A model generated the notes under the pieces. That model worked only from the letters and a program-made list of their open reading frames with translations, did not search any database and had not been told where the DNA came from. A DNA stretch of 64,000 bases from Photorhabdus namnaonensis (GTDB taxonomy: Bacteria > Pseudomonadota > Gammaproteobacteria > Enterobacterales > Enterobacteriaceae). Shown here piece after piece: positions 47,605-56,152 of this stretch. The DNA lies in NCBI RefSeq assembly GCF_001684335.1, contig NZ_LOIC01000018.1, forward strand, positions 107,778-171,777. Reading direction: 5' to 3'. Numbering within the stretch: the stretch's first letter is position 1; each line of letters opens with the position of its first letter. Both the position numbers and the translations under genes were made by a program.

Positions 47605-48864
47605 TTATAACTGTTCTTTGCCATTAATATAAACATAGCCCTTAGTGCCGGCTGTGCCAACAACTCCATCTTTACCGGATACACCACTTGAACCCACGCT
47701 ACCATAGGAAGAACCACTACCACCATTACCGCCGTTCCCTCTATAGCCCCCATAACCTCTGGCGCCGCCAGAGCCTCCTACGGACTTAGCATCAATGGTT
47801 GGAGTACCGCTATTATATTTAAAATAGATATTCCCCCCGTTTCCTCCTTTACTCCCATTTCCACCATATCCACCATCTCCTCCACGCCCTCCATTTCCCC
47901 CCCTTCCGGCACCGCAATAATTGGTGGAGCTACCACCATTACCGCCATTTCCCCCACTACCGCCATTACCACCGTTACCACCATCGCCACCATTTCCCCC
48001 TATCGACGCTAGGTTCACTATGCCGGTAACGTAACCAACTTTAAGACTAATATCTTCTGCATTGCCCCCATTTTCACCATTGCTTCCAGACCCGCCATCT
48101 ATACCGTTAGAGCCGTCAGTACCTGCGGTAGCTGCTCTTGCACAGGAGTTTTTATTATCCTGTCCAGCATTACCATTATTACCATCCTTCCCATCTCCCC
48201 CATTCCCGCCATTACTTCCACTAGTTCCATTAGTTCCTTGATTAATAATATCGAACGAATCATTATATGAATCTAAAGAACTAACCATTGTCATGGTATT
48301 CGCTTGAACAGCCCCGCTGGTGCGATAAATAATTTGTCCACCAGGTTCAACAATTATCTGCTCATAAGCTAATACAATAGGTTCACCGTGATTATCTTGA
48401 CTTTGAACGATCAATGGCTTATCCGCAGAAACAATCATGCTATCACCGCCATATAACGCAACTTTCAGCGGGAAACGCTTGGCATTGAGAATATCTTCAT
48501 AATCTTTGACCAAAGCAGAATCACCATAGATATAAGCACGGAAGGCTTTACATAAATCGGCATGATTACCGGTGACATTCGCCAACCGTTCAGCTGAATA
48601 AGGTTCAGGCAGTGGATGATGCGGCTCCATTCCCCCAGAGCCATAATCACTATCAGGCACACCTCCCAACCTTTTTAATTCTTGTATAGTTTGTACGGTA
48701 AAAAATGCGGGTGGAACAGTGGCTATTTTCGGATCATCGGAAAATATGACCAGTCCATTAAAATCCGCAGTCTTCAATTGCTTTGGTTGCCGCTCTATAC
48801 CCGTCAGACGATAATGTTCACGCAATTCAGCCAAAGTTTCAGCAACAACTTTTACTTTATTCAT
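47605..48864 (-). CDS. Glycine-rich GGX-repeat protein, paralogue 3
   Basis: The 419-aa family member opens [36 protein letters not shown], has [31 protein letters not shown] and the beta segment [20 protein letters not shown]. Repeats of GGNGGDGG alternate with beta-like [15 protein letters not shown] and [19 protein letters not shown], ending VYINGKEQL. Conserved Cys occur in [15 protein letters not shown] and [10 protein letters not shown]. It is closest to paralogue 2 by eye. It appears to be a separate transcript, with its own terminator and a leader interrupted by an IS30 remnant. Confidence 0.87.
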   Translation of the reverse strand: MNKVKVVAETLAELREHYRLTGIERQPKQLKTADFNGLVIFSDDPKIATVPPAFFTVQTIQELKRLGGVPDSDYGSGGMEPHHPLPEPYSAERLANVTGNHADLCKAFRAYIYGDSALVKDYEDILNAKRFPLKVALYGGDSMIVSADKPLIVQSQDNHGEPIVLAYEQIIVEPGGQIIYRTSGAVQANTMTMVSSLDSYNDSFDIINQGTNGTSGSNGGNGGDGKDGNNGNAGQDNKNSCARAATAGTDGSNGIDGGSGSNGENGGNAEDISLKVGYVTGIVNLASIGGNGGDGGNGGNGGSGGNGGNGGSSTNYCGAGRGGNGGRGGDGGYGGNGSKGGNGGNIYFKYNSGTPTIDAKSVGGSGGARGYGGYRGNGGNGGSGSSYGSVGSSGVSGKDGVVGTAGTKGYVYINGKEQL

Positions 48865-49189
48865 AAAAAATCTCCTAAGTATAAATGTGTAGTTTTAGAA
48901 TCATCTTTACGTTATATAACTCTCTGCAATATTTTATTCTCACATGATCCCTTTAAATCCAAAGCATCAATCATTCAATGATATATTTATCTCCATTTAG
49001 AGTAAAAATTTATAGGCAAAGGTAATTTATCACCTATCGTTATTCACAATGTTTATTTTCAATCTTATCTTCTTGCGTGATTACTTTATTCATTATAATA
49101 GACACTCAACAACTGAATAAATAATTTCAGGAGAATTAACACATCTTCTATACCTTATTCAAAAATACCTATAATTAATTAAAACCCTA
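48865..49189. other. Leader of paralogue 3, interrupted by an IS remnant
   Basis: The stretch at about 49085-49165 (CATTATAATAGACACTCAAC...AATAAATAATTTC, then GAGAATTAACACATCTTCTATACC) aligns with the leader of the 1482-aa gene at about 46855-46945. The similarity ends near 49190, where the IS30-like sequence begins. No gene. Confidence 0.5.
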
Positions 49190-49445
49190 TAGCGGATTCG
49201 ACTAACAAGTGCAATTTTTCAGAAGGACGGCCAGTCGCTATACTTCGGCATCTTTCCACCTAAAAGGAAATGCATTATGAAATACAAACAACTGACCTGT
49301 GGCGAACAATTATTAGATGTACAACTCCATCACGAAATTTACCGTAAACATGATCTATAATGATAAAAAAAGAGTTATTTATGAACACATCTTCGTTGTC
49401 GAGAGTAAACCTTGCCACAAACGATACGGAAAATATGAACCCATT
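49190..49445 (+). pseudogene. IS30-family transposase remnant
   Basis: From the ATG at 49276 the frame reads KYKQLTCGEQLLDVQLHHEIYRKHDL and stops, resembling the N-terminus of IS30-type transposases. Further on, VYEHIFVVESKPCHKRYGKYEP matches the RKRYG-type core of the same family in another frame. Upstream TAGCGGATTCGACTAACAAG looks like an IS end. The element is heavily deleted and cannot encode an active enzyme. The right border, close to the paralogue-4 stop, is uncertain. Confidence 0.5.
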
Positions 49446-49449
49446 CCCC

Positions 49450-50763
49450 TTATTTATAGCCTAACCAGTCTAAAGCCCGATCATCACCATGCTTCTGTGC
49501 ATTACCATTAACATATACCTTGCCAGAAGTACCTGCATCGCCGGGTTTTCCATCAGTACCAGCTTCACCAGATACGCCGGGATGACCATTACTATTTGAA
49601 TCACTATTACCGGAACCGCCTGACCCACCGGCTCCGCCTATTCCTCCCCTACCTCCTACCCCTGCTCTTCCGCCATCCCCTCTATATGACAGAGCATTAA
49701 TTACTGGCTGCCCCTGGGTGAAATTCACATATATATTACCGCTGTCCCCACCTTTACCCCCATTGCCCCCATCCCCTCCATTTCCGCCATCCCCTCCTCT
49801 TCCTCCATACCCAGCACTACATTTGCTTGTGGCATATCCACCATACCCACCATTTCCTCCATTCCCTCCATTACCGCCATATCCACCATTTCCTCCATTT
49901 CCACCTATCGATGCCGCATTGACTACTCCAGTAAAAAGTTCAACATCAATAATTACGTCATTTGCATTTCCAGCCTTTCTGCCATCCATCCCTTGCGCTC
50001 CCGAAGAACCGCCAGTCGCATCAGTACCTGGTGTGGATTTAACAGAGCAGCCGTGTTTATCATCTGAACCAATATTTCCATTGCTGCCATTAACCCCATT
50101 ACTTCCCTGTTCGCCCTCAAAACCATCAGATCCATCAGAGCCTTTACTGATAATGCTCTGCTTTTTATCATTGCTATTCTCATTCCCTACAACAGCGTTA
50201 GCTTCGACCTTACCATTAGTGCGGTAAATAATTTGACCTCCCGGTTCAATGATTATCTGGTCATATACCAAGACAACGGGTTCGCCATAATCATCTTTAT
50301 CTTCAACAATCAATGGCGCATTTGCGGTAACAGTGATCCTTTCGCCACTGTATAACGCAACCTTCATCGGAAAACGCTTAGCATTAAGAATTTTTTCATA
50401 ATCTTTAACCAAAGCAGAATCACCATAGATATAGGCCCTAAAAGCTTTGCACAAATCGATATGATAACCCGTGTCATTTGCTAGTCGTTCCGCAGAAAAC
50501 GATTCAGGCAACGGATGATGGCGCTCCATTCCGCCAGGACCGTACTCACTGTCAGGAATACCCCCGAGAGCCTTCAATTCCTGTATGGTTTGTACCGTAA
50601 AAAACGCAGGCGGCACAGTAGCGGCCTCCGGATCGCTAGAGAATATTACCTTGCCGTCAAAATCCGAGGTCTTAAGTTGCTTTGGCTGCCGTTCTACACC
50701 AATCAGATTATAATCCTGACGTAATACCGCCAAAGTTTCAGCAACAGTTCTTCTTTTATCCAC
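49450..50763 (-). CDS. Glycine-rich GGX-repeat protein, paralogue 4
   Basis: The 437-aa family member has the shared N-terminal domain ([62 protein letters not shown]) and the beta segment [31 protein letters not shown] repeats are broken by VIIDVELFTGVVNAASIG and GNIYVNFTQGQPVINALSYRG, ending KVYVNGNAQKHGDDRALDWLGYK, a slightly longer C-terminus than its siblings. Conserved Cys occur in KHGCSVKSTPGTD and SKCSAGYGG. Its leader (50764-51150) is a near copy of the leader of paralogue 5. Confidence 0.87.
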   Translation of the reverse strand: MDKRRTVAETLAVLRQDYNLIGVERQPKQLKTSDFDGKVIFSSDPEAATVPPAFFTVQTIQELKALGGIPDSEYGPGGMERHHPLPESFSAERLANDTGYHIDLCKAFRAYIYGDSALVKDYEKILNAKRFPMKVALYSGERITVTANAPLIVEDKDDYGEPVVLVYDQIIIEPGGQIIYRTNGKVEANAVVGNENSNDKKQSIISKGSDGSDGFEGEQGSNGVNGSNGNIGSDDKHGCSVKSTPGTDATGGSSGAQGMDGRKAGNANDVIIDVELFTGVVNAASIGGNGGNGGYGGNGGNGGNGGYGGYATSKCSAGYGGRGGDGGNGGDGGNGGKGGDSGNIYVNFTQGQPVINALSYRGDGGRAGVGGRGGIGGAGGSGGSGNSDSNSNGHPGVSGEAGTDGKPGDAGTSGKVYVNGNAQKHGDDRALDWLGYK

Positions 50764-51150
50764 GGTAATTCTCCTGAATTTATATGTTGTTTAAGATAGC
50801 TTCATATATCCATTATCCATTTGGTCAATCTCCAGAATATATGCTGTTATTACTACCGTTCGTGGTACTGAATGACTAAATAGTCAAAGTTTTGCCTTTA
50901 ACTAATCACCAGATTAGTCATAGCGAAAACATCGATTTTTTTCTGGCAAAGGATATAAAATTTCAACAACGGGTATGCCAGAAAAATAATTACTATGAGA
51001 ATTAATTAGGTAAGCATTTATACCCGTTATATAAAGTGATTGGATATAACATTTAAATCACACAATTTAAAATATTAATGTAAATCCCCATTTTTTCCAT
51101 TAATTATGGAAAATATTTCTGTGATATATCACTACCTTTTAATAGATGCT
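50764..51150 (-). promoter_or_regulatory. Duplicated leader/promoter region of paralogue 4
   Basis: The region aligns along its length with 52982-53360. Shared blocks include CTTCATATATCC, CATAGCGAAAACATC, TATGCCAGAAAAATAATTAC, AAAGTGATTGGAT and the palindrome GTGATATATCAC (51121-51132). Such conservation of non-coding DNA between paralogues suggests a shared promoter and operator. The exact -35/-10 elements are not resolved. Confidence 0.65.
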
Positions 51151-51494
51151 AATTAAAAATTTCAATTTTATACTTATCTCATGAGGTATTATTAGAAAAT
51201 ACAAATAAAAACAATAAACATGATTGTATTTTCCAAAAATCACAACAAGGATAAAAACTCACAAATAATATCAAACAATGAAATTATGAATATTATTTAA
51301 ATAAAAGTCAGAAAATAGTTTTTTACAAAAAGAGGATTTTTCTACGAATAAACCTCAATTTTTAGATAAGCTCACTTTACAAATAACTGCTTAAGTGACC
51401 GACAAAAAATTCAATAAAATAACCTTAGTAAAATAATCAGCAAATCAAAATAATTGAATCAGATAATAGAACCGAAGCAATAATTATCATGATA

Positions 51495-51519
51495 GTGCAG
51501 CTATTAGCGATAGCTGCAC
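51495..51519 (-). terminator. Hairpin downstream of paralogue 5
   Basis: GTGCAGCTA and TAGCTGCAC pair as a 9-bp stem, extendable by A-T pairs. A very similar hairpin ends the MFS gene at 53620-53644. The T-tract is poor. Confidence 0.55.
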
Positions 51520-51539
51520 ATCTTGTCATTCAACATAGG

Positions 51540-51715
51540 CAAATCGGCAATTTAACATGATGGCGGTTCCCCGGCTCTGCCGAGCACAGCTTCCAATTTC
51601 ATGAGCCATCAGAACCGCAGCCGATTCACATTGATATTCCTTACTTCGATTAATCACTTTTACATTTACTCATCGACGCCAAATCGTCAGCTCAATTATA
51701 GTCGTTTAAACCAGC
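51540..51715 (-). pseudogene. Coding relic between paralogues 4 and 5
   Basis: This is a relatively GC-rich island in AT-rich DNA. The part at 51645-51712 resembles, with small gaps, the junction between the pentapeptide gene and the PKS gene (37910-37982). On the minus strand a short open stretch reads CESAAVLMAHEIGSCARQSRG before a stop. I take it as leftover sequence from an earlier rearrangement; no function is assigned. Confidence 0.4.
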
Positions 51716-51730
51716 CTGATTATTGCGCCA

Positions 51731-52981
51731 CTAAGGATAACCCTGCACATTACCATTAACATATATCTTGCCAGCTACACCTACCCCTCCTGATTTTCCA
51801 TCAACACCATCTTGACCAGATACTCCTGGTTGACTGCTATCGCCAGCTCCTCCTTTCCCGCCTTCTCCCCCTTTCCCGCCTTTCCCTCCATTACCGCCAT
51901 TTCCTCCATATGACCGAGTATTAATTACCGGCTGACCTTCGGACAAATGAATATATACGTTACCACTATCTCCACCTTTCCCTCCATTGCCCGCATGCCC
52001 TCCATCTCCGCCATTACCCCCATTACCCCCACTCCCTGCGCTACATTCGCCTACCTTATTACCTCCATTGCCCCCCATCCCTCCATTACCGCCATTTCCT
52101 CCACTGCCGCCCTTTCCACCATTGCCGCCTACCGATACCACATTTATTGACCCAGTAAGAAGTTGAACATCAATAACGATGTCATTTGCATTTCCACCAC
52201 TTCCTCCCCCCATCCCCGCGCCTCCGGAAGAGCCGTCAATCGCATCAGTACCGGCTGTGGATTCAACAGCGCAGCCGTATGCCTTCTCTATACCAGCAAC
52301 ACCATCTCTGCCGTTAAGCCCATCATGCCCTGACTCACCATCAAAACCATCAATTCCATTACTGCTTTTATTGATAAGGTTCGGCTTCTGAGCGCTTCCA
52401 TGACCTGCAATAGTGCTAGCTTTAACCGTACCATTAGTGCAGTAAATAATTTCACCTCCTGGCTCAATGGTTATCTGGTCGTACACCAAGACAACAGGTT
52501 CACCGTGGCAATCTTTATCTTCAATAATCAATGGATTACCTTCGGTTATCGTGAGTTCTTCACCACCGAAGAACGCAATTTTCATCGGAAAACGCTTAGC
52601 ATTAAGGATTTCTTCATAATCTTTGACCAAAGTAGAATCGCCATAGATATAGGCACGAAAGGCTTTGCATAAATCAATATGATTACCAGAGGCGTCTGCC
52701 AGCCGTTCAGCGGAAAACGGTTTAGGTAACGGATGATGGGGTTCCATTTTTCCAGAGCCATACTGACTATCTGACACACCACCGAGCGCCTTCAGCTCTT
52801 GTATCGTTTGCACCGTAAAAAATGCAGGGGGCACAGTGGCCGTTTCCAGATCGTTAGAAAATACCACCGGCCCATCAACGTCGGAGGTCTTAAGTTGCTT
52901 TGGTTGTCGTTCTATACCAAACAGATGGTGACGTTGATGTAATACTGCTAAAGCCTCAGAAAACGTTCTTATTTTATCCAT
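51731..52981 (-). CDS. Glycine-rich GGX-repeat protein, paralogue 5
   Basis: The 416-aa family member starts at the ATG at 52981 ([38 protein letters not shown]), with AGAGGAATTCTC upstream. The shared domain continues through [31 protein letters not shown] and VLVYDQITIEPGGEIIYCTNG. GGX repeats are interrupted by VIDVQLLTGSINVVSVG and GNVYIHLSEGQPVINTRSYG, ending KIYVNGNVQGYP. Conserved Cys occur in AYGCAVESTAGTD and GECSAGSGG. It is closest to paralogues 1 and 4. Function unknown. Confidence 0.87.
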   Translation of the reverse strand: MDKIRTFSEALAVLHQRHHLFGIERQPKQLKTSDVDGPVVFSNDLETATVPPAFFTVQTIQELKALGGVSDSQYGSGKMEPHHPLPKPFSAERLADASGNHIDLCKAFRAYIYGDSTLVKDYEEILNAKRFPMKIAFFGGEELTITEGNPLIIEDKDCHGEPVVLVYDQITIEPGGEIIYCTNGTVKASTIAGHGSAQKPNLINKSSNGIDGFDGESGHDGLNGRDGVAGIEKAYGCAVESTAGTDAIDGSSGGAGMGGGSGGNANDIVIDVQLLTGSINVVSVGGNGGKGGSGGNGGNGGMGGNGGNKVGECSAGSGGNGGNGGDGGHAGNGGKGGDSGNVYIHLSEGQPVINTRSYGGNGGNGGKGGKGGEGGKGGAGDSSQPGVSGQDGVDGKSGGVGVAGKIYVNGNVQGYP

Positions 52982-53360
52982 GAGAATTCCTCTGAATTTA
53001 AGTTTATACATTTAGGATAACTTCATATATCCGTTGTCTATTTAGCCAAGTTACAAAGTCTCTACTTACCAGTAATGTCACTAAACTGTTAATAGTCAAA
53101 ATCTTGCTTTCGGCTAATGACCAGATTAGCCATAGCGAAAACATCAATTTTTCCTGGCAAAAGATATAGGCACTTCGATAGCGGATATGCCAGAAAAATA
53201 ATTACGATGAGGATTAATTAGGTAAATATTTATTCACTTTACAGAAAGTGATTGGATGCAATATTTAAACTACACAACCTAAAATATTAATGTAATCCCC
53301 CACTTTTTTCATTAATTAGAGAGAGTATTTCTGTGATATATCACTACCTTTTCGTGATTA
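52982..53360 (-). promoter_or_regulatory. Duplicated leader/promoter region of paralogue 5
   Basis: This is the counterpart of 50764-51150, with the same ordered blocks and the same 12-bp palindrome GTGATATATCAC at 53333-53344. The first ~100 bp next to the gene (TTTATACATTTAGGATAACTTCATATA) are also kept upstream of paralogue 1 (32535-32640). Confidence 0.65.
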
Positions 53361-53404
53361 AATTTTTCACCTATTTTATCATCGGTGAGAATTCGGTAGT
53401 GATA

Positions 53405-53436
53405 GTCGCGATGCATCTTGAAACCCATAGGGTATA
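53405..53436. repeat. Left-end fragment of the MITE-like element
   Basis: GTCGCGATGCATCTTGAAAC followed by CCATAGGGTATA is the reverse complement of the left end of the element at 27849. Only about 32 bp remain. Confidence 0.7.
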
Positions 53437-53619
53437 ATTAACCATTAATTTAATTAATTCAATAACAGAAATTCCAAATAAATATAATAAAATTTTATTA
53501 TTCATTCTATTTATATAAATATAAATATAAATATAAATAATACTGTGGGATGAAATGTTATTTTCGGGATATTTAATAATTGCGGGTAACCACTCAAAAC
53601 ATAGCCGCTCAAAACAATA

Positions 53620-53644
53620 GTGCAGCCATTTCTAATGGCTGCAC
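53620..53644 (-). terminator. Hairpin terminator of the pap-type gene cluster
   Basis: GTGCAGCCATT and AATGGCTGCAC form an 11-bp perfect stem with a 3-nt loop, 22 bp after the stop of the exporter gene. Confidence 0.7.
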
Positions 53645-53665
53645 GTAAAACTATTATTACTCAAA

Positions 53666-55198
53666 TTAGTACTCAAGCACCTGTTCTTTCCGCGGCGCTT
53701 TCAGCAAACGCCAGGCAAGCAATACCACCCCCGCAGTCAATGCCGCTGTCAACCAGCTCATCATATGAATAGCGCTGGTGAATGATTCCGCCGCCGCTGT
53801 CATCAGTTTCCGCCCCTCTGATTCAGCTAATGAGTTTGCTACAACGTAAGCTCCAGCTAAAGTCTCTAAAGCCAATCCTGCCTGTTCCTGAGAGACCTCA
53901 TTCGGCAATTGTAATGTTATACGATAGAAGGCCGTGACCAATCCCCCCAGAATCGTCGTACCAAGTACAACCCCCACTTCATAAGCTGTTTCGCTTATTG
54001 ATGATGCCGCCCCTGCTTTAGAGGAGGGCACTGACGAAAGCACCAAATCGTTAGATACCGAAGCAATGGCTCCCACACTAATATCCAATAATGCAAAAGC
54101 AACGATCAAAGTGACTAAATCACTGCCAATACTCGCGACCAGAAGAAATGAAATACCTGAAATACTCAGCAAAATTGGCACCAGATAATGCGCTGGCACC
54201 CGTTGAGCAATGGGCACTATCGCCATCCCCATAACAATCGCCATTATTTGTCCAGGAACCAGTGCCAAGCTAGCTAAAATCGGCTCCATACCAAGTACGA
54301 TTTGCAAGACCTGGGTGGCAAAAAAGACAAAACCAACCAGTAATGCCAAACTCAGTAAGTTAACAATAATCGAACCGGTAAACATGCCATTACGGAATAG
54401 GGAAAGATCCATCAACGGCACAGGCAGGTGCCGCTGTCGGCGAACAAATAGCACGCCGGCAATAAGACCAACCGATAGTTCAAATATGACACTTATTTCA
54501 AACCCATCACTGGCAAGGTGTTTAATCGCATAAACAATCCCCCCCATAGCGATGATCGATAGCAGAACGCTATACACATCGATAACGCCATCCTGTTTCT
54601 TATCGGACTCAGGCAATAACATCGGTCCGAAAATCAGCAATGGTACTAATACCGGTACCGCCAATAGGAAAATTGCACTCCAATCGAAGAATTGTAATAG
54701 AACGCCACCCACTACAGGACCTAAAGCTGAACCAATAGTTAATGTTGTCGCCCAAATAGCAACAGCCAATCGACGCTGCTCACGATCCTCAAAAAGAACG
54801 CTTATTAAAGCCAAAGTAGAAGGCATCAGCATCGCACCAAAAAATCCAAGTACGGCTCGCCCGATAATCAATTGTTCAGGTGAAGTTGACAGTGCTGTGA
54901 ACACCGAAATAACCGTGAATCCCAACGATCCAAATAACAGTAATGAACGATGGCCTACACGATCGCCAATACTCCCCATTGATACCAATAAACCAGCCAA
55001 TACCAATGAATAAGCATCAATTATCCATAATTGCTGACTTGCACTAGGCCCCAGAGCTTCCGCAATTTTTGGTAAAGCAAAGCTTAAGATCGTATTGTCC
55101 ACAGTCACCAATAATACTGGCAACATCAATATCAGTAATCCCAGCCAATTTCTGAGTCCTGCCCGCCCGTTAGCCTCAGCAACTCTATTTAACGACAT
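53666..55198 (-). CDS. MFS drug exporter, DHA2 (14-TM, EmrB/QacA) family
   Basis: The 510-aa integral membrane protein has about 14 hydrophobic segments. It carries the DHA2 motif VDNTILSFALPKIAEALGPS, motif A SMGSIGDRVGHRSLLLFG and antiporter motif C ALGPVVGGVLL. It is the last gene of the cluster, 21 bp after papC. The likely job is export of, and self-resistance to, the cluster's product by proton antiport; inferred from position and family. Confidence 0.9.
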   Translation of the reverse strand: MSLNRVAEANGRAGLRNWLGLLILMLPVLLVTVDNTILSFALPKIAEALGPSASQQLWIIDAYSLVLAGLLVSMGSIGDRVGHRSLLLFGSLGFTVISVFTALSTSPEQLIIGRAVLGFFGAMLMPSTLALISVLFEDREQRRLAVAIWATTLTIGSALGPVVGGVLLQFFDWSAIFLLAVPVLVPLLIFGPMLLPESDKKQDGVIDVYSVLLSIIAMGGIVYAIKHLASDGFEISVIFELSVGLIAGVLFVRRQRHLPVPLMDLSLFRNGMFTGSIIVNLLSLALLVGFVFFATQVLQIVLGMEPILASLALVPGQIMAIVMGMAIVPIAQRVPAHYLVPILLSISGISFLLVASIGSDLVTLIVAFALLDISVGAIASVSNDLVLSSVPSSKAGAASSISETAYEVGVVLGTTILGGLVTAFYRITLQLPNEVSQEQAGLALETLAGAYVVANSLAESEGRKLMTAAAESFTSAIHMMSWLTAALTAGVVLLAWRLLKAPRKEQVLEY

Positions 55199-55219
55199 CC
55201 CCTCAACTCCTTTCCTATA

Positions 55220-56152
55220 TCATTTAAGCGTTGAAAAAATATGCTGGCAATCAGCAGCACTGATATCGAGCTGTTCCCCCAGTTGTCGCGCAATATCTCT
55301 GAGGTTATTGCCAAATTCAGTTTGATCGCCAGCCTGTACTATCGAATTTAACTGTTGTATGGCATGCAGCAACGCTTGACGCGGTTCGGCAGCCATCGGG
55401 TTTTCATATTGAACGTCCCAGTACACTTCTATTGGATTACGTAAGATCCTTGATAATAACGCCAGCATTGTACGCATAGGCGGTGGCGCGATAGTTGCCA
55501 AGGTACCAATATCTAACGGACTTTTCGCCAGTACCAGGCCAAAAATCAGGATCGCGGCATGAGGCAAAGCCTGACAAAGCGCCATAACCCGATCATGTTC
55601 CTCCGGCGTCATCCTACTGATACGCATATCAGCCCGCGTCAATACCCTCTCAATCCAATGTTCACTAACATGACAGTTATCGAGAGTGACCGCAACCGGC
55701 CTTTTTTGTTCCGGCAAAGATGGTGAGAACATCGGATTAACACCAATGAAAGGCTGCCCTAGGGCGGCAGCTCTTAACGCAGAATGGAAAGGGGCCTGAA
55801 CTGAACAAGTTGACACGATCTGTACATCATCATCAATAGCAGACAACACCCAAGGCAACCCTTGTATGGCAACAGCTTCCGGTAAAGCGAAGACTACCGC
55901 CTTTGCCCCACTAAAAACCTCTCCAGCATCAGCAGCCGGGTTCAAGATATCAATCTGATAGTCATGAGAATGATAGTCATGAGAACACATTCCCTGCGTT
56001 CGTTGGTCAACACTGTAAGCCATGTGACCACAGCGAGTAAAAAGGCGACTCAATAAAGAGCCAATAGCCCCTTGCCCACCAAGAATGACCACTTTATGGC
56101 TATTCACACAATGGTTACCTACACAATGGTTACCCACAGAATGATTACTCAC
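55220..56152 (-). CDS. papC: 4-amino-4-deoxyprephenate dehydrogenase (PapC type, TyrA family)
   Basis: The 310-aa TyrA-family NAD-dependent dehydrogenase has the Rossmann motif VVILGGQGAIGSLLSRLF, GAKAVVFALPE, a conserved VSTCSVQAPF and GVNPMFSPS. In company with PapA and PapB it should oxidatively decarboxylate 4-amino-4-deoxyprephenate to 4-aminophenylpyruvate. The frame is open to 56275, but I chose the GTG at 56152, which overlaps the papA stop (GTGAGTAA) and has GGAG upstream. The first 20 codons are a slipped 15-bp repeat (V-G-N-H-C units) containing alternative GTG starts. Confidence 0.8.
   Translation of the reverse strand: MSNHSVGNHCVGNHCVNSHKVVILGGQGAIGSLLSRLFTRCGHMAYSVDQRTQGMCSHDYHSHDYQIDILNPAADAGEVFSGAKAVVFALPEAVAIQGLPWVLSAIDDDVQIVSTCSVQAPFHSALRAAALGQPFIGVNPMFSPSLPEQKRPVAVTLDNCHVSEHWIERVLTRADMRISRMTPEEHDRVMALCQALPHAAILIFGLVLAKSPLDIGTLATIAPPPMRTMLALLSRILRNPIEVYWDVQYENPMAAEPRQALLHAIQQLNSIVQAGDQTEFGNNLRDIARQLGEQLDISAADCQHIFSTLK
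56092..56152. repeat. 15-bp tandem repeat at the papC 5' end
   Basis: Units of the form GTGGGTAACCATTGT are repeated about four times, with variation, over the first codons of papC (VSNHS, VGNHC, VGNHC, VNSHK). Several units carry a GTG that could serve as start. A second 15-bp duplication (HDYHS) lies inside the same gene near 55959-55990. Confidence 0.7.

Noticed and set aside
31209..53011. Regular short repeats in the glycine-rich genes considered as a CRISPR-like array
   Set aside because: Repeats are degenerate coding triplets without unique spacers or fixed repeat length, and no cas genes are near.
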